Source: Klebsiella sp. WP3-W18-ESBL-02 (GTDB lineage Bacteria; Pseudomonadota; Gammaproteobacteria; Enterobacterales; Enterobacteriaceae). Taken from it: a DNA stretch of 64,000 bases. Position 1 is the first letter of the stretch. Every line of letters starts with the position of its first letter. The notes below the pieces were generated by a model. That model was not told the origin of the DNA, ran no database searches, and saw nothing but the letters and a program-made list of their open reading frames with translations. The position numbers and the translations under genes were made by a program. The DNA lies in contig NZ_AP021972.1 of the NCBI RefSeq assembly GCF_014168815.1, positions 2,914,001 to 2,978,000 on the forward strand, written 5' to 3'. This document shows, piece by piece, positions 43,107 to 51,589 of this stretch.

Positions 43107-44150
43107 TCAGCGCAGCTCGATCATCGGACGACCGCCGCGGGCCGTCACCAGCTCGCCGATGGCGGTCAGGGTGATGCCAAATTCGGCTGCCGCTGCCTGC
43201 ACGTCAGCTTCCGCGTCCGGCGTCACCGCCAGCAGCAGGCCACCGGAGGTTTGCGGGTCGCACAGCAGCGCGCGCTGAGCGTCGCTCATCGCGCCCATCA
43301 GATGGCCATAGCTGGCAAAGTTGCGCTCGGTTCCACCCGGTACCGCGCCCAGCGCGATATACGCTTCAACGCCCGGCAGCTTCGGTACGGCGGCAAAGTC
43401 AATCTGCGCCTGCACGCCAGCGCCCTGGCACATTTCGCTCAGGTGGCCCAGCAGGCCAAAACCGGTCACGTCGGTCATGGCTTTAACGCCTTCGATATTG
43501 GCAAACGCCGAGCCAACCAGGTTCATCTGGCACATCACTTCCGTCGCCAGCCCCTGATGTTCAGGCTTCAGCAGCGATTTTTTCTCGGCGGTGGTTAACA
43601 CGCCAATGCCCAGCGGCTTCGTCAGGAATAGCTTGCAACCCGCCTGCGCGGTGCTGTTTTTCTTCACCCGTTCGGTTGGTACGATGCCGGTAACCGCCAG
43701 GCCGAAAATGGGCTCTGGCGCGTCGATGGAGTGGCCGCCCGCCAGCGCAATGCCCGCCTGTTTGCAGGCAAAGCGCCCGCCTTCGGTCACTTCGCGAGCA
43801 ATTTCCGGCGCCAGCGTGTTGATAGGCCAGCCGAGGATCGCAATTGCCATAATCGGCTTGCCGCCCATGGCAAAAATATCGCTGATGGCGTTGGTCGCGG
43901 CAATGCGGCCAAAGTCGAACGGATTGTCGACAATTGGCATAAAGAAATCGGTGGTGCTGATGACCGAGGTACCGTTACCCAGGTCGTAAACGGCAGCATC
44001 GTCGCGCGTTTCGTTGCCGACAAGCAGGTTGGGGTCGATAAACTTCGTTTGCTCGCTGTGCAGGATAGTCTCCAGCACTTTCGGCGAAATTTTACAACCG
44101 CAACCTGCTCCGTGGCTGTACTGCGTTAAACGAATGGCCTGCTCGCTCAT
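43107..44150 (-). CDS. selD: Selenide, water dikinase
   Basis: A protein of 347 residues that makes selenophosphate from selenide and ATP for selenocysteine and selenouridine. The N-terminal loop has HGAGCGCK with catalytic Cys17 (not selenocysteine) and Lys20. The ATP-binding core FFMPIVDNPFDFGRIAATNAISD is intact. GGAG stands six bases before the ATG at 44150. A TTG two codons earlier is not favoured. Confidence 0.96.
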   Translation of the reverse strand: MSEQAIRLTQYSHGAGCGCKISPKVLETILHSEQTKFIDPNLLVGNETRDDAAVYDLGNGTSVISTTDFFMPIVDNPFDFGRIAATNAISDIFAMGGKPIMAIAILGWPINTLAPEIAREVTEGGRFACKQAGIALAGGHSIDAPEPIFGLAVTGIVPTERVKKNSTAQAGCKLFLTKPLGIGVLTTAEKKSLLKPEHQGLATEVMCQMNLVGSAFANIEGVKAMTDVTGFGLLGHLSEMCQGAGVQAQIDFAAVPKLPGVEAYIALGAVPGGTERNFASYGHLMGAMSDAQRALLCDPQTSGGLLLAVTPDAEADVQAAAAEFGITLTAIGELVTARGGRPMIELR

Positions 44151-44278
44151 GGACAACTCCTGTCATTGCTTTGGCATGGGAATAGAGATGTATGTTAACG
44201 CCAGAACACTGCGGTGATAAGTACGACTGTCTGAATTCGCGGGCATTTGCGTGAAATCCAGACAATCGTAGCCGTTTT

Positions 44279-44830
44279 TCAGAGATAACGGACGAACGGC
44301 GCGGTATCCGGCACGCCGATCGTCGTCGACGCTTTCAGCTGCGGGGTACCCAGATAGAGGAAGCCAACAATTTTATCCTGCTCGGTGCAGTCGAAGCCTG
44401 CACGCACCACCGGGCTGTCGATCAGCGCACCGCTGCGCCAGATACCGTTGAACCCTTGGGCTACCGCGGCCATCTGCATCGCCATCACCGCGCAGCCAGC
44501 CGACATCTCCTGCTCCCACTTCGGCACCTTCGGGTGATCCTGGCATTTGGCGATCGCCACGATAATCATCGGCGCACGGAATGGCGCGTTGCGCGCTTTT
44601 TCAATCGCCTTATCATCGCCGTTAGCGGCCACCGCGCCCTGCTCAAGCAGCTGACTGAAGCGCTCGCGGCCTTCGCCTTCGACAATCACAAACTGCCACG
44701 GCTGCAGCGTGCCGTGATCCGGCGCGCGCAGCGCGGCACGGAGAATATTTTGCAGCTGTTCGCCCGCCGGCGCCGGTTCGGCCAGGCGCGACGCACTGCG
44801 GCGATTCACTAATAGTTCCAGGGCATCCAT
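44279..44830 (-). CDS. ydjA: NAD(P)H nitroreductase-like flavoprotein YdjA
   Basis: A protein of 183 residues, the E. coli length. It is a nitroreductase-superfamily flavoprotein with the FMN-binding NRRSASRLAEPAP start and the APDHGTLQPWQFVIVEG motif. The physiological substrate is unknown. It lies upstream of selD on the same strand after a 128-base gap and is divergent from sppA. Confidence 0.93.
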   Translation of the reverse strand: MDALELLVNRRSASRLAEPAPAGEQLQNILRAALRAPDHGTLQPWQFVIVEGEGRERFSQLLEQGAVAANGDDKAIEKARNAPFRAPMIIVAIAKCQDHPKVPKWEQEMSAGCAVMAMQMAAVAQGFNGIWRSGALIDSPVVRAGFDCTEQDKIVGFLYLGTPQLKASTTIGVPDTAPFVRYL

Positions 44831-44945
44831 TGAACCACTCCTCTCACGTTATTTTTCATAAAATTAACATGCGCAAGGATTTTGTTACAGCGCCGAAGGC
44901 GATTCCTGCTGACAACCGGCGGCGGTCTATTTAGGATAGCCAGAC

Positions 44946-44971
44946 GTTTTACCGTTTCGGTAAACCTTTTT
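44946..44971 (+). terminator. Short hairpin with T-run in the sppA leader
   Basis: GTTTTACC (44946-44953) pairs with GGTAAAC (44959-44965) around GTTTC, followed by CTTTTTT. It sits 20 bases upstream of the sppA start and has no upstream gene to terminate on this strand. It may be an attenuator-like element, though the stem is weak. Confidence 0.4.
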
Positions 44972-44990
44972 TGTTTTGCAGGGAGAATAC

Positions 44991-46847
44991 ATGCGAACCG
45001 TATGGCGCTTCATTGCCGGATTCTTTAAATGGACGTGGCGATTACTTAATTTCGTCCGGGAACTGGTGCTGAACCTGTTCTTTATTCTGCTGGTGCTGGT
45101 CGGCGTCGGCATCTGGATGCAGCTCAGTTCCAGCAGCAGCACGGAGCACAGTACCCGTGGTGCGCTGCTGATGGACATCAGCGGCGTGGTGGTGGATAAA
45201 CCCTCGCCCAGCAGCAAGCTCAGCGTTCTGGGCCGTCAGTTCTTTGGCGCCAGCTCGGACCGTTTGCAGGAAAACTCACTGTTCGATGTCGTTCAGACCA
45301 TTCGCCAGGCGAAGGATGACCGTAACATCACCGGCATCGTGCTGGACCTGAAAAACTTTGCCGGCGGCGACCAGCCTTCAATGCAGTATATCGGTAAAGC
45401 GCTGCGCGAGTTCCGCGACAGCGGTAAACCGGTCTATGCGATCAACGACAGCTACAGTCAGGCGCAGTATTACCTCGCGAGCTTCGCCAATAAAATCTGG
45501 CTGTCGCCGCAGGGCGTGGTTGATTTACACGGCTTCGCCACCAACGGCCTGTACTATAAAACGCTGCTCGACAAGCTGAAGGTTTCGACCCACGTGTTCC
45601 GCGTCGGCACGTATAAATCCGCCGTCGAACCGTTTATCCGCGACGATATGTCCCCCGCCGCGCGCGAGGCCGACAGCCGCTGGATAGGCGAACTGTGGCA
45701 GAACTACCTCAATACCGTCGCCGCCAACCGTCAGGTTACTGCGCAGCAGATCTTCCCGGGCGCGCAGGGCGTGCTGGACGGCCTGCGTAAAGTCGACGGC
45801 GACACGGCGCAGTACGCGCTGGATAACAAGCTGGTGGATGCCTTAGGCTCAAGCGCAGAGATTGAAAAAGCGATGACCAAAGCGTTCGGCTGGAGTAAAA
45901 AAGACAATAACTTCAGCGCCGTCAGCATGTATGACTATGCGGTGAAAACCCCGGCCGACACCGGCTCAAGCATCGCGGTGGTGTTTGCCAACGGTGCTAT
46001 CATGGACGGTGAAGAAACCCCGGGCAACGTCGGCGGCGACACCACGGCAGCGCAGATTCGCGACGCACGCCTGGACGCGAAGGTGAAAGCGATTGTGCTG
46101 CGCGTGAACAGCCCAGGCGGCAGCGTCAGCGCCTCTGAGGTGATCCGCGAAGAGCTGGCGGCGGCGAAGGCGGCGGGCAAACCGGTTGTGGTCTCAATGG
46201 GCGGCATGGCGGCCTCCGGCGGCTACTGGATTTCCACCCCGGCGGATTACATCATCGCCAGTCCAAGCACGCTGACCGGCTCTATCGGTATCTTTGGCGT
46301 GATCAATACCGTGGAAAATACGCTGGATTCTATCGGCGTGCACACCGACGGCGTCGCAACCTCACCGTTGGCCGACATGGCGGTCACCAAAGCCTTAACG
46401 CCGGAAGTGCAGCAGATGATGCAGCTGAGCATTGAGAACGGCTACAAACGCTTTATTACCCTTGTCGCGCAGTCGCGTCACAGCACCCCGGAAGCGATCG
46501 ATAAAATCGCCCAAGGCCACGTCTGGACCGGCGAAGACGCGAAAGCGAACGGCCTGGTAGATAGCCTCGGCGACTTCGACGATGCGGTGGCGAAAGCCGC
46601 TGAACTGGCGAAACTGAAGGTGTGGCACATCGATTACTATCAGAGCGAGCCGACGTTCTTTGATATGGTCATGGATAACCTCTCCGGCTCGGTGCGTGCA
46701 TCGCTGCCGCAGGCGCTACAGGCCTACCTACCGGCACCGCTGGCGAATGCCGCCAGCGCGATGAAGGCTGAAGGCGACAAGCTGGCGATTTTTAACGATC
46801 CGCAAAATCGCTATGCAATTTGCCTGACCTGCGCCAATATTCGCTAA
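44991..46847 (+). CDS. sppA: Signal peptide peptidase SppA (protease IV)
   Basis: The protein has 618 residues, the E. coli length. An N-terminal membrane anchor (LNLFFILLVLVGVGIWM) is followed by two tandem S49 protease domains in the periplasm. The catalytic lysine is in FRVGTYKSAVEPF of the N-terminal domain and the serine in GGMAASGGYWIST of the C-terminal one. It degrades cleaved signal peptides. GGGAGA precedes the ATG. Confidence 0.97.
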   Translation: MRTVWRFIAGFFKWTWRLLNFVRELVLNLFFILLVLVGVGIWMQLSSSSSTEHSTRGALLMDISGVVVDKPSPSSKLSVLGRQFFGASSDRLQENSLFDVVQTIRQAKDDRNITGIVLDLKNFAGGDQPSMQYIGKALREFRDSGKPVYAINDSYSQAQYYLASFANKIWLSPQGVVDLHGFATNGLYYKTLLDKLKVSTHVFRVGTYKSAVEPFIRDDMSPAAREADSRWIGELWQNYLNTVAANRQVTAQQIFPGAQGVLDGLRKVDGDTAQYALDNKLVDALGSSAEIEKAMTKAFGWSKKDNNFSAVSMYDYAVKTPADTGSSIAVVFANGAIMDGEETPGNVGGDTTAAQIRDARLDAKVKAIVLRVNSPGGSVSASEVIREELAAAKAAGKPVVVSMGGMAASGGYWISTPADYIIASPSTLTGSIGIFGVINTVENTLDSIGVHTDGVATSPLADMAVTKALTPEVQQMMQLSIENGYKRFITLVAQSRHSTPEAIDKIAQGHVWTGEDAKANGLVDSLGDFDDAVAKAAELAKLKVWHIDYYQSEPTFFDMVMDNLSGSVRASLPQALQAYLPAPLANAASAMKAEGDKLAIFNDPQNRYAICLTCANIR

Positions 46848-46851
46848 TCGT

Positions 46852-46880
46852 AATCCCCTCCTCGCCGGAGGGGATTTTCT
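46852..46880 (+). terminator. Terminator of sppA
   Basis: AATCCCCTCC (46852-46861) and GGAGGGGATT (46867-46876) with a five-base loop, then TTCTTTT. It lies 24 bases before ansA, so ansA probably has partial read-through or its own promoter. Confidence 0.88.
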
Positions 46881-46903
46881 TTTGCTCAATCAATAGACGA
46901 ACC

Positions 46904-47920
46904 ATGCCTAAAAAATCCATTTACGTCGCCTACACCGGCGGGACCATCGGGATGCAGCGCTCAGACCACGGCTATATTCCGGTCTCTGGGCACCTGCAGC
47001 GTCAGCTGGCGCTGATGCCGGAGTTCCATCGCCCCGAGATGCCGGACTTTACTATCCACGAATACGAGCCGCTGATGGACTCTTCCGACATGACACCGGA
47101 AGACTGGCAGCACATCGCTGACGATATTAAAGCGCACTACGACGAGTACGATGGCTTTGTGATCCTGCACGGCACCGACACGATGGCGTTCACCGCCTCG
47201 GCGCTGTCGTTTATGCTGGAAAACCTCGGTAAACCGGTCATCGTCACCGGCTCGCAGATTCCGCTGGCGGAGCTGCGGTCTGACGGGCAAATCAACCTGC
47301 TCAATTCGCTGTACGTGGCGGCCAACTACCCGATCAACGAAGTGACGCTGTTTTTCAACAACCGTCTCTATCGCGGTAACCGAACCACCAAAGCTCATGC
47401 CGACGGCTTCGATGCCTTTGCGTCACCGAACCTGACGCCGCTGCTGGAAGCGGGCATCCATATCCGCAGGCTCGGTACGCCGCCCGCCCCGCACGGTGAA
47501 GGCCCGCTTATCGTGCATCCCATCACCCCGCAGCCGATTGGCGTGGTCACGATCTATCCGGGCATTTCCGCCGACGTGGTACGCAACTTCCTGCTGCAGC
47601 CGGTGAAAGCGCTGATTCTGCGCTCCTATGGCGTAGGCAATGCGCCGCAGAACGGCGTATTCCTCAACGAACTGGCGGAAGCCAGCAAGCGCGGCATCGT
47701 GGTGGTCAATCTGACACAGTGTATGTCGGGTAAGGTCAATATGGGCGGCTACGCCACCGGCAATGCGCTGGCACAGGCAGGAGTGATTAGCGGCTCGGAC
47801 ATGACCGTTGAGGCGACGCTGACCAAACTGCACTATCTGCTAAGCCAGGGGCTGGATGCGACGGCGATTCGTAAGGCCATGCAGCAAAACCTGCGCGGTG
47901 AATTAACCCCGGACGACTAA
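46904..47920 (+). CDS. ansA: L-asparaginase I, cytoplasmic
   Basis: A protein of 338 residues with no signal peptide, the low-affinity housekeeping enzyme. Catalytic threonines are in YTGGTIGM (Thr14) and VILHGTDTM. It hydrolyses asparagine to aspartate and ammonia. The frame opens earlier within sppA, but the ATG at 46904 gives the family start. pncA follows after ten bases. Confidence 0.96.
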   Translation: MPKKSIYVAYTGGTIGMQRSDHGYIPVSGHLQRQLALMPEFHRPEMPDFTIHEYEPLMDSSDMTPEDWQHIADDIKAHYDEYDGFVILHGTDTMAFTASALSFMLENLGKPVIVTGSQIPLAELRSDGQINLLNSLYVAANYPINEVTLFFNNRLYRGNRTTKAHADGFDAFASPNLTPLLEAGIHIRRLGTPPAPHGEGPLIVHPITPQPIGVVTIYPGISADVVRNFLLQPVKALILRSYGVGNAPQNGVFLNELAEASKRGIVVVNLTQCMSGKVNMGGYATGNALAQAGVISGSDMTVEATLTKLHYLLSQGLDATAIRKAMQQNLRGELTPDD

Positions 47921-47930
47921 GGAGAGCATA

Positions 47931-48572
47931 ATGAGCGCACGCGCATTGTTATTAGTTGATCTGCAAAACGATTTTTGTGCGGGCGGCGCGCTGGCCGTTG
48001 CCGATGGCGACAGCACCGTTGATGTGGCGAATGCGCTGATCGCCGCCGCGAAACAGCGCGACGAGGCCGTTATCGCCAGCCAGGACTGGCATCCGGCCAA
48101 CCACGGTAGCTTTGCCCGCCAGCACGGCGTGGAACCTTACAGCCAGGGGACGCTTGACGGTTTGCCGCAGACCTTCTGGCCGGATCATTGCGTGCAGGGC
48201 AGCGAAGGTGCCGCCCTGCACCCGCTGCTCTCTCAGCAGGCGATCGACGCGGTGTTCTACAAAGGCGAAAGCGTCAATATCGACAGCTATAGCGCCTTTT
48301 TCGACAACGGGCATCGGCAGAAAACCGGGCTGGACGCGTGGCTGCACGAGCACGATATCCGCGAACTGATCGTCCTGGGCCTGGCCACTGACTACTGCGT
48401 GAAATTCACCGTGCTCGATGCGCTGCAACTGGGCTATACCGTTAACGTCATTACCGACGGCTGCCGCGGGGTGAATCTTACGCCGCAGGACAGCGCCAAC
48501 GCGTTTATGGAGATGGCAGCGGCAGGCGCAACGCTGTATACGCTGGACGACTGGCTGGAAATTCACAACTAG
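47931..48572 (+). CDS. pncA: Nicotinamidase PncA
   Basis: A protein of 213 residues of the cysteine hydrolase fold. The catalytic triad is Asp10 (LVDLQNDF), Lys111 (FYKGES) and Cys156 (ATDYCV). The metal site is in DWHPANHGSF. It converts nicotinamide to nicotinate for NAD recycling. It forms a two-gene unit with ansA. A BIME follows. Confidence 0.96.
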   Translation: MSARALLLVDLQNDFCAGGALAVADGDSTVDVANALIAAAKQRDEAVIASQDWHPANHGSFARQHGVEPYSQGTLDGLPQTFWPDHCVQGSEGAALHPLLSQQAIDAVFYKGESVNIDSYSAFFDNGHRQKTGLDAWLHEHDIRELIVLGLATDYCVKFTVLDALQLGYTVNVITDGCRGVNLTPQDSANAFMEMAAAGATLYTLDDWLEIHN

Positions 48573-48578
48573 CACCAC

Positions 48579-48656
48579 GTAGGCCTGATAAGCGCAGCGC
48601 CATCAGGCACTGCGGCACAGTTTGCCGGATGGCGGCTTTGCCTTATCCGGCCTACG
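48579..48656. repeat. BIME between pncA and the chitinase
   Basis: Paired REP units: GTAGGCCTGATAAGCGCAGC at the left and TTATCCGGCCTAC at the right. The left REP is identical over 28 bases to the one at 50058, on the other side of the chitinase gene. Confidence 0.85.
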
Positions 48657-48787
48657 CGCCTCCTCTCCCTTCGGCGTGAACCACCTCGCAGATTTCCCCT
48701 CACGGCAATGCTATGTTCAGGCGGTTGTTTTTTCGCCACACCCTTTCCGTGGCATGTTTGCTTTTTCAATGTCAAAGAGGACCGTGT

Positions 48788-50041
48788 ATGAAACTTTTGC
48801 CTTTGCTGGCAGCATTACCCCTGCTCTGCGTTTCGGTTGTTTCCGCGAATTCCCTGATGTCCGTCGGCTACTTCAACGGCGGCGGTGACGTTACCGCCGG
48901 GCCGGGCGGCGATATCAATAAGCTCGACGTGCGGCAAATCACCCACCTGAACTATTCGTTTGGCCTTATCTACAATGACGAAAAAGATGAAACCAACGAC
49001 GCCTTAAAAGATGCCGCCAGGCTGCATCAAATCTGGCTGTCGCCGAAGGTGCAGTCCGATTTAGAAATCATCCCCACGCTGCGTAAACAGAACCCCAATC
49101 TGAAAGTACTGCTGTCGGTCGGCGGCTGGGGGGCTCGCGGCTTCTCCGGCGCGGCAGCGACGCCTGAAACACGCGCGGTGTTTATCCGCTCGGCCCAGGC
49201 GGTAGTGGCAAAATACGGCCTCGACGGAATCGATCTTGACTGGGAATATCCGGTCAACGGCGCGTGGGGGCTGGTCGCAAGTCAGCCAGCGGATCGTGAT
49301 AATTTCACCGCGCTGTTGAAAGAGCTCCGCGCGGCGTTCGGGCAGAAAAAGCTGGTCACTATCGCCGTGGGGGCCAACGCAGAAAGCCCGAAAAGCTGGG
49401 TAGACGTGAAGACAATTGCGCCACTGCTGGACTACATCAACCTGATGACCTATGACATGGCATACGGCACGCAGTATTTTAACGCGAACCTGTATGATTC
49501 AACCCAGTGGCCAACGGTGGCGAACGCCGATAAATACAGCGTCGACTTTGTGGTCAATAACTACCTTGCCGCCGGGCTGAAGCCCAGCCAGATGAACCTC
49601 GGCATCGGCTTCTATGGTCGGGTGCCCAAACGCAGCGTAGAGCCGGGCATCGACTGGAGCAAAGCGGACGCACAGAAAAATCCGGTTACCCAGCCTTATT
49701 TCGGCGAGCCGGAGCTGGCGCTGTTTAAATCGCTCGGCGTTGACTTAACCAAAGATACGTACGTCAAGTACAACGATATCGTCAGCAAGCTGCTGAACGA
49801 CCCGCAGAAACGCTTTACCGAGCACTGGGACGACCAGGCGAAGGTACCGTGGCTGTCGGTGCAGTCAAGCGACGGTAAACCGCTGTTTGCGCTGTCGTAT
49901 GAGAATCCGCGATCGGTCAGCATTAAGGCCGACTACATCAAGCGTAAAGGTTTGGCTGGCGCGATGTTCTGGGAGTACGGCGCGGATGACCACAACCAGC
50001 TGGCGAAGCAACTGGCTGAGTCGTTAGGCATCAAGCATTAA
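48788..50041 (+). CDS. Exported glycoside hydrolase family 18 chitinase
   Basis: A protein of 417 residues with a signal peptide (MKLLPLLAALPLLCVSVVSA) and a GH18 barrel. The catalytic DxxDxDxE motif is DGIDLDWEYP at about residues 145-154, with the SVGGWG strand before it. Substrate-assisted catalysis by the Glu cleaves beta-1,4-N-acetylglucosamine polymers. No chitin-binding domain or insertion domain is evident. The ATG at 48788 follows AGAGGA. The frame is open 25 codons further upstream. It is absent at this place in E. coli K-12 and bracketed by twin BIMEs. It could supply chitobiose to the chb operon in this window. Confidence 0.9.
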   Translation: MKLLPLLAALPLLCVSVVSANSLMSVGYFNGGGDVTAGPGGDINKLDVRQITHLNYSFGLIYNDEKDETNDALKDAARLHQIWLSPKVQSDLEIIPTLRKQNPNLKVLLSVGGWGARGFSGAAATPETRAVFIRSAQAVVAKYGLDGIDLDWEYPVNGAWGLVASQPADRDNFTALLKELRAAFGQKKLVTIAVGANAESPKSWVDVKTIAPLLDYINLMTYDMAYGTQYFNANLYDSTQWPTVANADKYSVDFVVNNYLAAGLKPSQMNLGIGFYGRVPKRSVEPGIDWSKADAQKNPVTQPYFGEPELALFKSLGVDLTKDTYVKYNDIVSKLLNDPQKRFTEHWDDQAKVPWLSVQSSDGKPLFALSYENPRSVSIKADYIKRKGLAGAMFWEYGADDHNQLAKQLAESLGIKH

Positions 50042-50056
50042 GACGCGGTGATCCTA

Positions 50057-50133
50057 TAGGCCTGATAAGCGCAGCGCCATCAGGCGCTCCGGCGCCGTTT
50101 GCCGGATGGCGGCGTCGCCTTATCCGGCCTACA
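50057..50133. repeat. BIME after the chitinase
   Basis: Paired REP units with nearly the same sequence and orientation as those at 48579-48656. It separates the chitinase from the convergent sulfur operon and may help end both transcripts. Confidence 0.85.
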
Positions 50134-50137
50134 AAAT

Positions 50138-51535
50138 TCAGACCGGCGTTAACAGCCCGCTGGTTTCATGAATACGGTAACCGGCCCCCGGATGTGGCGC
50201 CTGAAGCCGGGCGCTACCGCCGAATAGCTTCTCGCGCAACGTCCCCTCGCGGTACGCTTTTTTATACACGCCGCGTTTTTGCAGCTCGGGGATCAGCAGC
50301 TCCACCACGTCGGTAAAGGTTTCATGCGTCACCGCATACGCGAGGTTAAACCCATCAACGTCGGTCTCTTCCACCCAGGATTGCAGCTCATCGGCCACGG
50401 TCTGCGCGCTGCCGACCACCAGCGGGCCAAACCCGCCGATGCCCACCCACTCCGCCATTGCCTTCACCGACCACTGTTTATCGGGATCCGCGGTTGAAAA
50501 CGTATCCACCACCGACTGAATCGCGTTGGTTTTGGCATAGGTAAACACTTCATCCGGCTGATACTGACCAAAATCAATGCCGGTCCAGCCGGAAATCAGC
50601 GCCAGCGCGCCTTCGTAGCTGGTCCAGTTTTTATACTCCCGCCATTTGGCCTGCGCGGCGAGATCCGTCTCGCCAACGATCGCCGTTTGCATGTTGAAGA
50701 TCAGAATGCTGCGCGGATCGCGCCCGGCCTCTTCGGCGCGACGGCGAATATCGGCCACCGTTTTTTTCAGCGCGCTTTTCGACGGCGAAGCCACAAACAC
50801 GCATTCCGCATGGCTGGCGGCAAACTGTTTACCACGGCTTGACGCGCCCGCCTGGTACAGCACCGGCGTACGCTGCGGCGACGGCTCGCACAGATGGTAG
50901 CCCGGTACATCGAAGAATTTACCGTGATGATTGATAGCGTGAATTTTACTCGGGTCACTGAAAATACGCCGCTCGCGATCGCGCAGAATAGCCCCTTCTT
51001 CCCAGCTGCCTTCCAGCAGTTTATACACCACTTCCAGATATTCATCGGCGTAGTCATAGCGGGCATCGTGCGCCGTTTGCGCCTGCTGGCCAATATTGCG
51101 CGCCCCGCTCTCCAGATAGGAGGTGACAATATTCCAGCCCACGCGGCCCTTGGTGAGGTGGTCCAGCGTCGACAGACGGCGCGCAAACGGATAAGGGTGC
51201 TCGAACGACAGCGAGGCGGTGAGGCCAAAGCCCAGATGTTCGGTCACCAGGGCCATCGGCGTCACCAGCGCCAGCGGATCGTTTACCGGTACCTGGGCCG
51301 CCTGGCGAATCGCCGCGTCGCCGTTACCGTTATAGACATCGTAAACGCCCAACACATCGGCGATAAACAAACCGTCGAATTTGCCACGTTCCAGCAGACG
51401 CGCCAGATCGACCCAATATTCCAGGTCTTTATACTGCCACGAACGATCGCGCGGATGCGCCCACAGTCCCGGGGACTGGTGGCCGACGCAGTTCATATCA
51501 AAGGCATTTAGACGAATTTCACGTTGTGATGGCAT
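50138..51535 (-). CDS. NtaA/SnaA/DszA-family FMN-dependent monooxygenase
   Basis: A flavin-dependent luciferase-like monooxygenase of 465 residues. Family marks are the LNAFDMNCVGHQSPGLWAHP start, GRVGWNIVTSYLESGARN and PQRTPVLYQAGASSRGKQFAA. Relatives oxidise nitrilotriacetate, pristinamycin precursors or dibenzothiophene sulfone with FMNH2 made by a separate reductase. In this setting a sulfur compound is likely, but the substrate is not known. The ATG at 51535 follows AGGAGA. It is the last gene of a three-gene minus-strand operon. Confidence 0.85.
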   Translation of the reverse strand: MPSQREIRLNAFDMNCVGHQSPGLWAHPRDRSWQYKDLEYWVDLARLLERGKFDGLFIADVLGVYDVYNGNGDAAIRQAAQVPVNDPLALVTPMALVTEHLGFGLTASLSFEHPYPFARRLSTLDHLTKGRVGWNIVTSYLESGARNIGQQAQTAHDARYDYADEYLEVVYKLLEGSWEEGAILRDRERRIFSDPSKIHAINHHGKFFDVPGYHLCEPSPQRTPVLYQAGASSRGKQFAASHAECVFVASPSKSALKKTVADIRRRAEEAGRDPRSILIFNMQTAIVGETDLAAQAKWREYKNWTSYEGALALISGWTGIDFGQYQPDEVFTYAKTNAIQSVVDTFSTADPDKQWSVKAMAEWVGIGGFGPLVVGSAQTVADELQSWVEETDVDGFNLAYAVTHETFTDVVELLIPELQKRGVYKKAYREGTLREKLFGGSARLQAPHPGAGYRIHETSGLLTPV

Positions 51536-51589
51536 AACGGTCTCTCCTGCGCCCGGATTCCCCAGCGCAATCATAAGGTTGTATTAATT

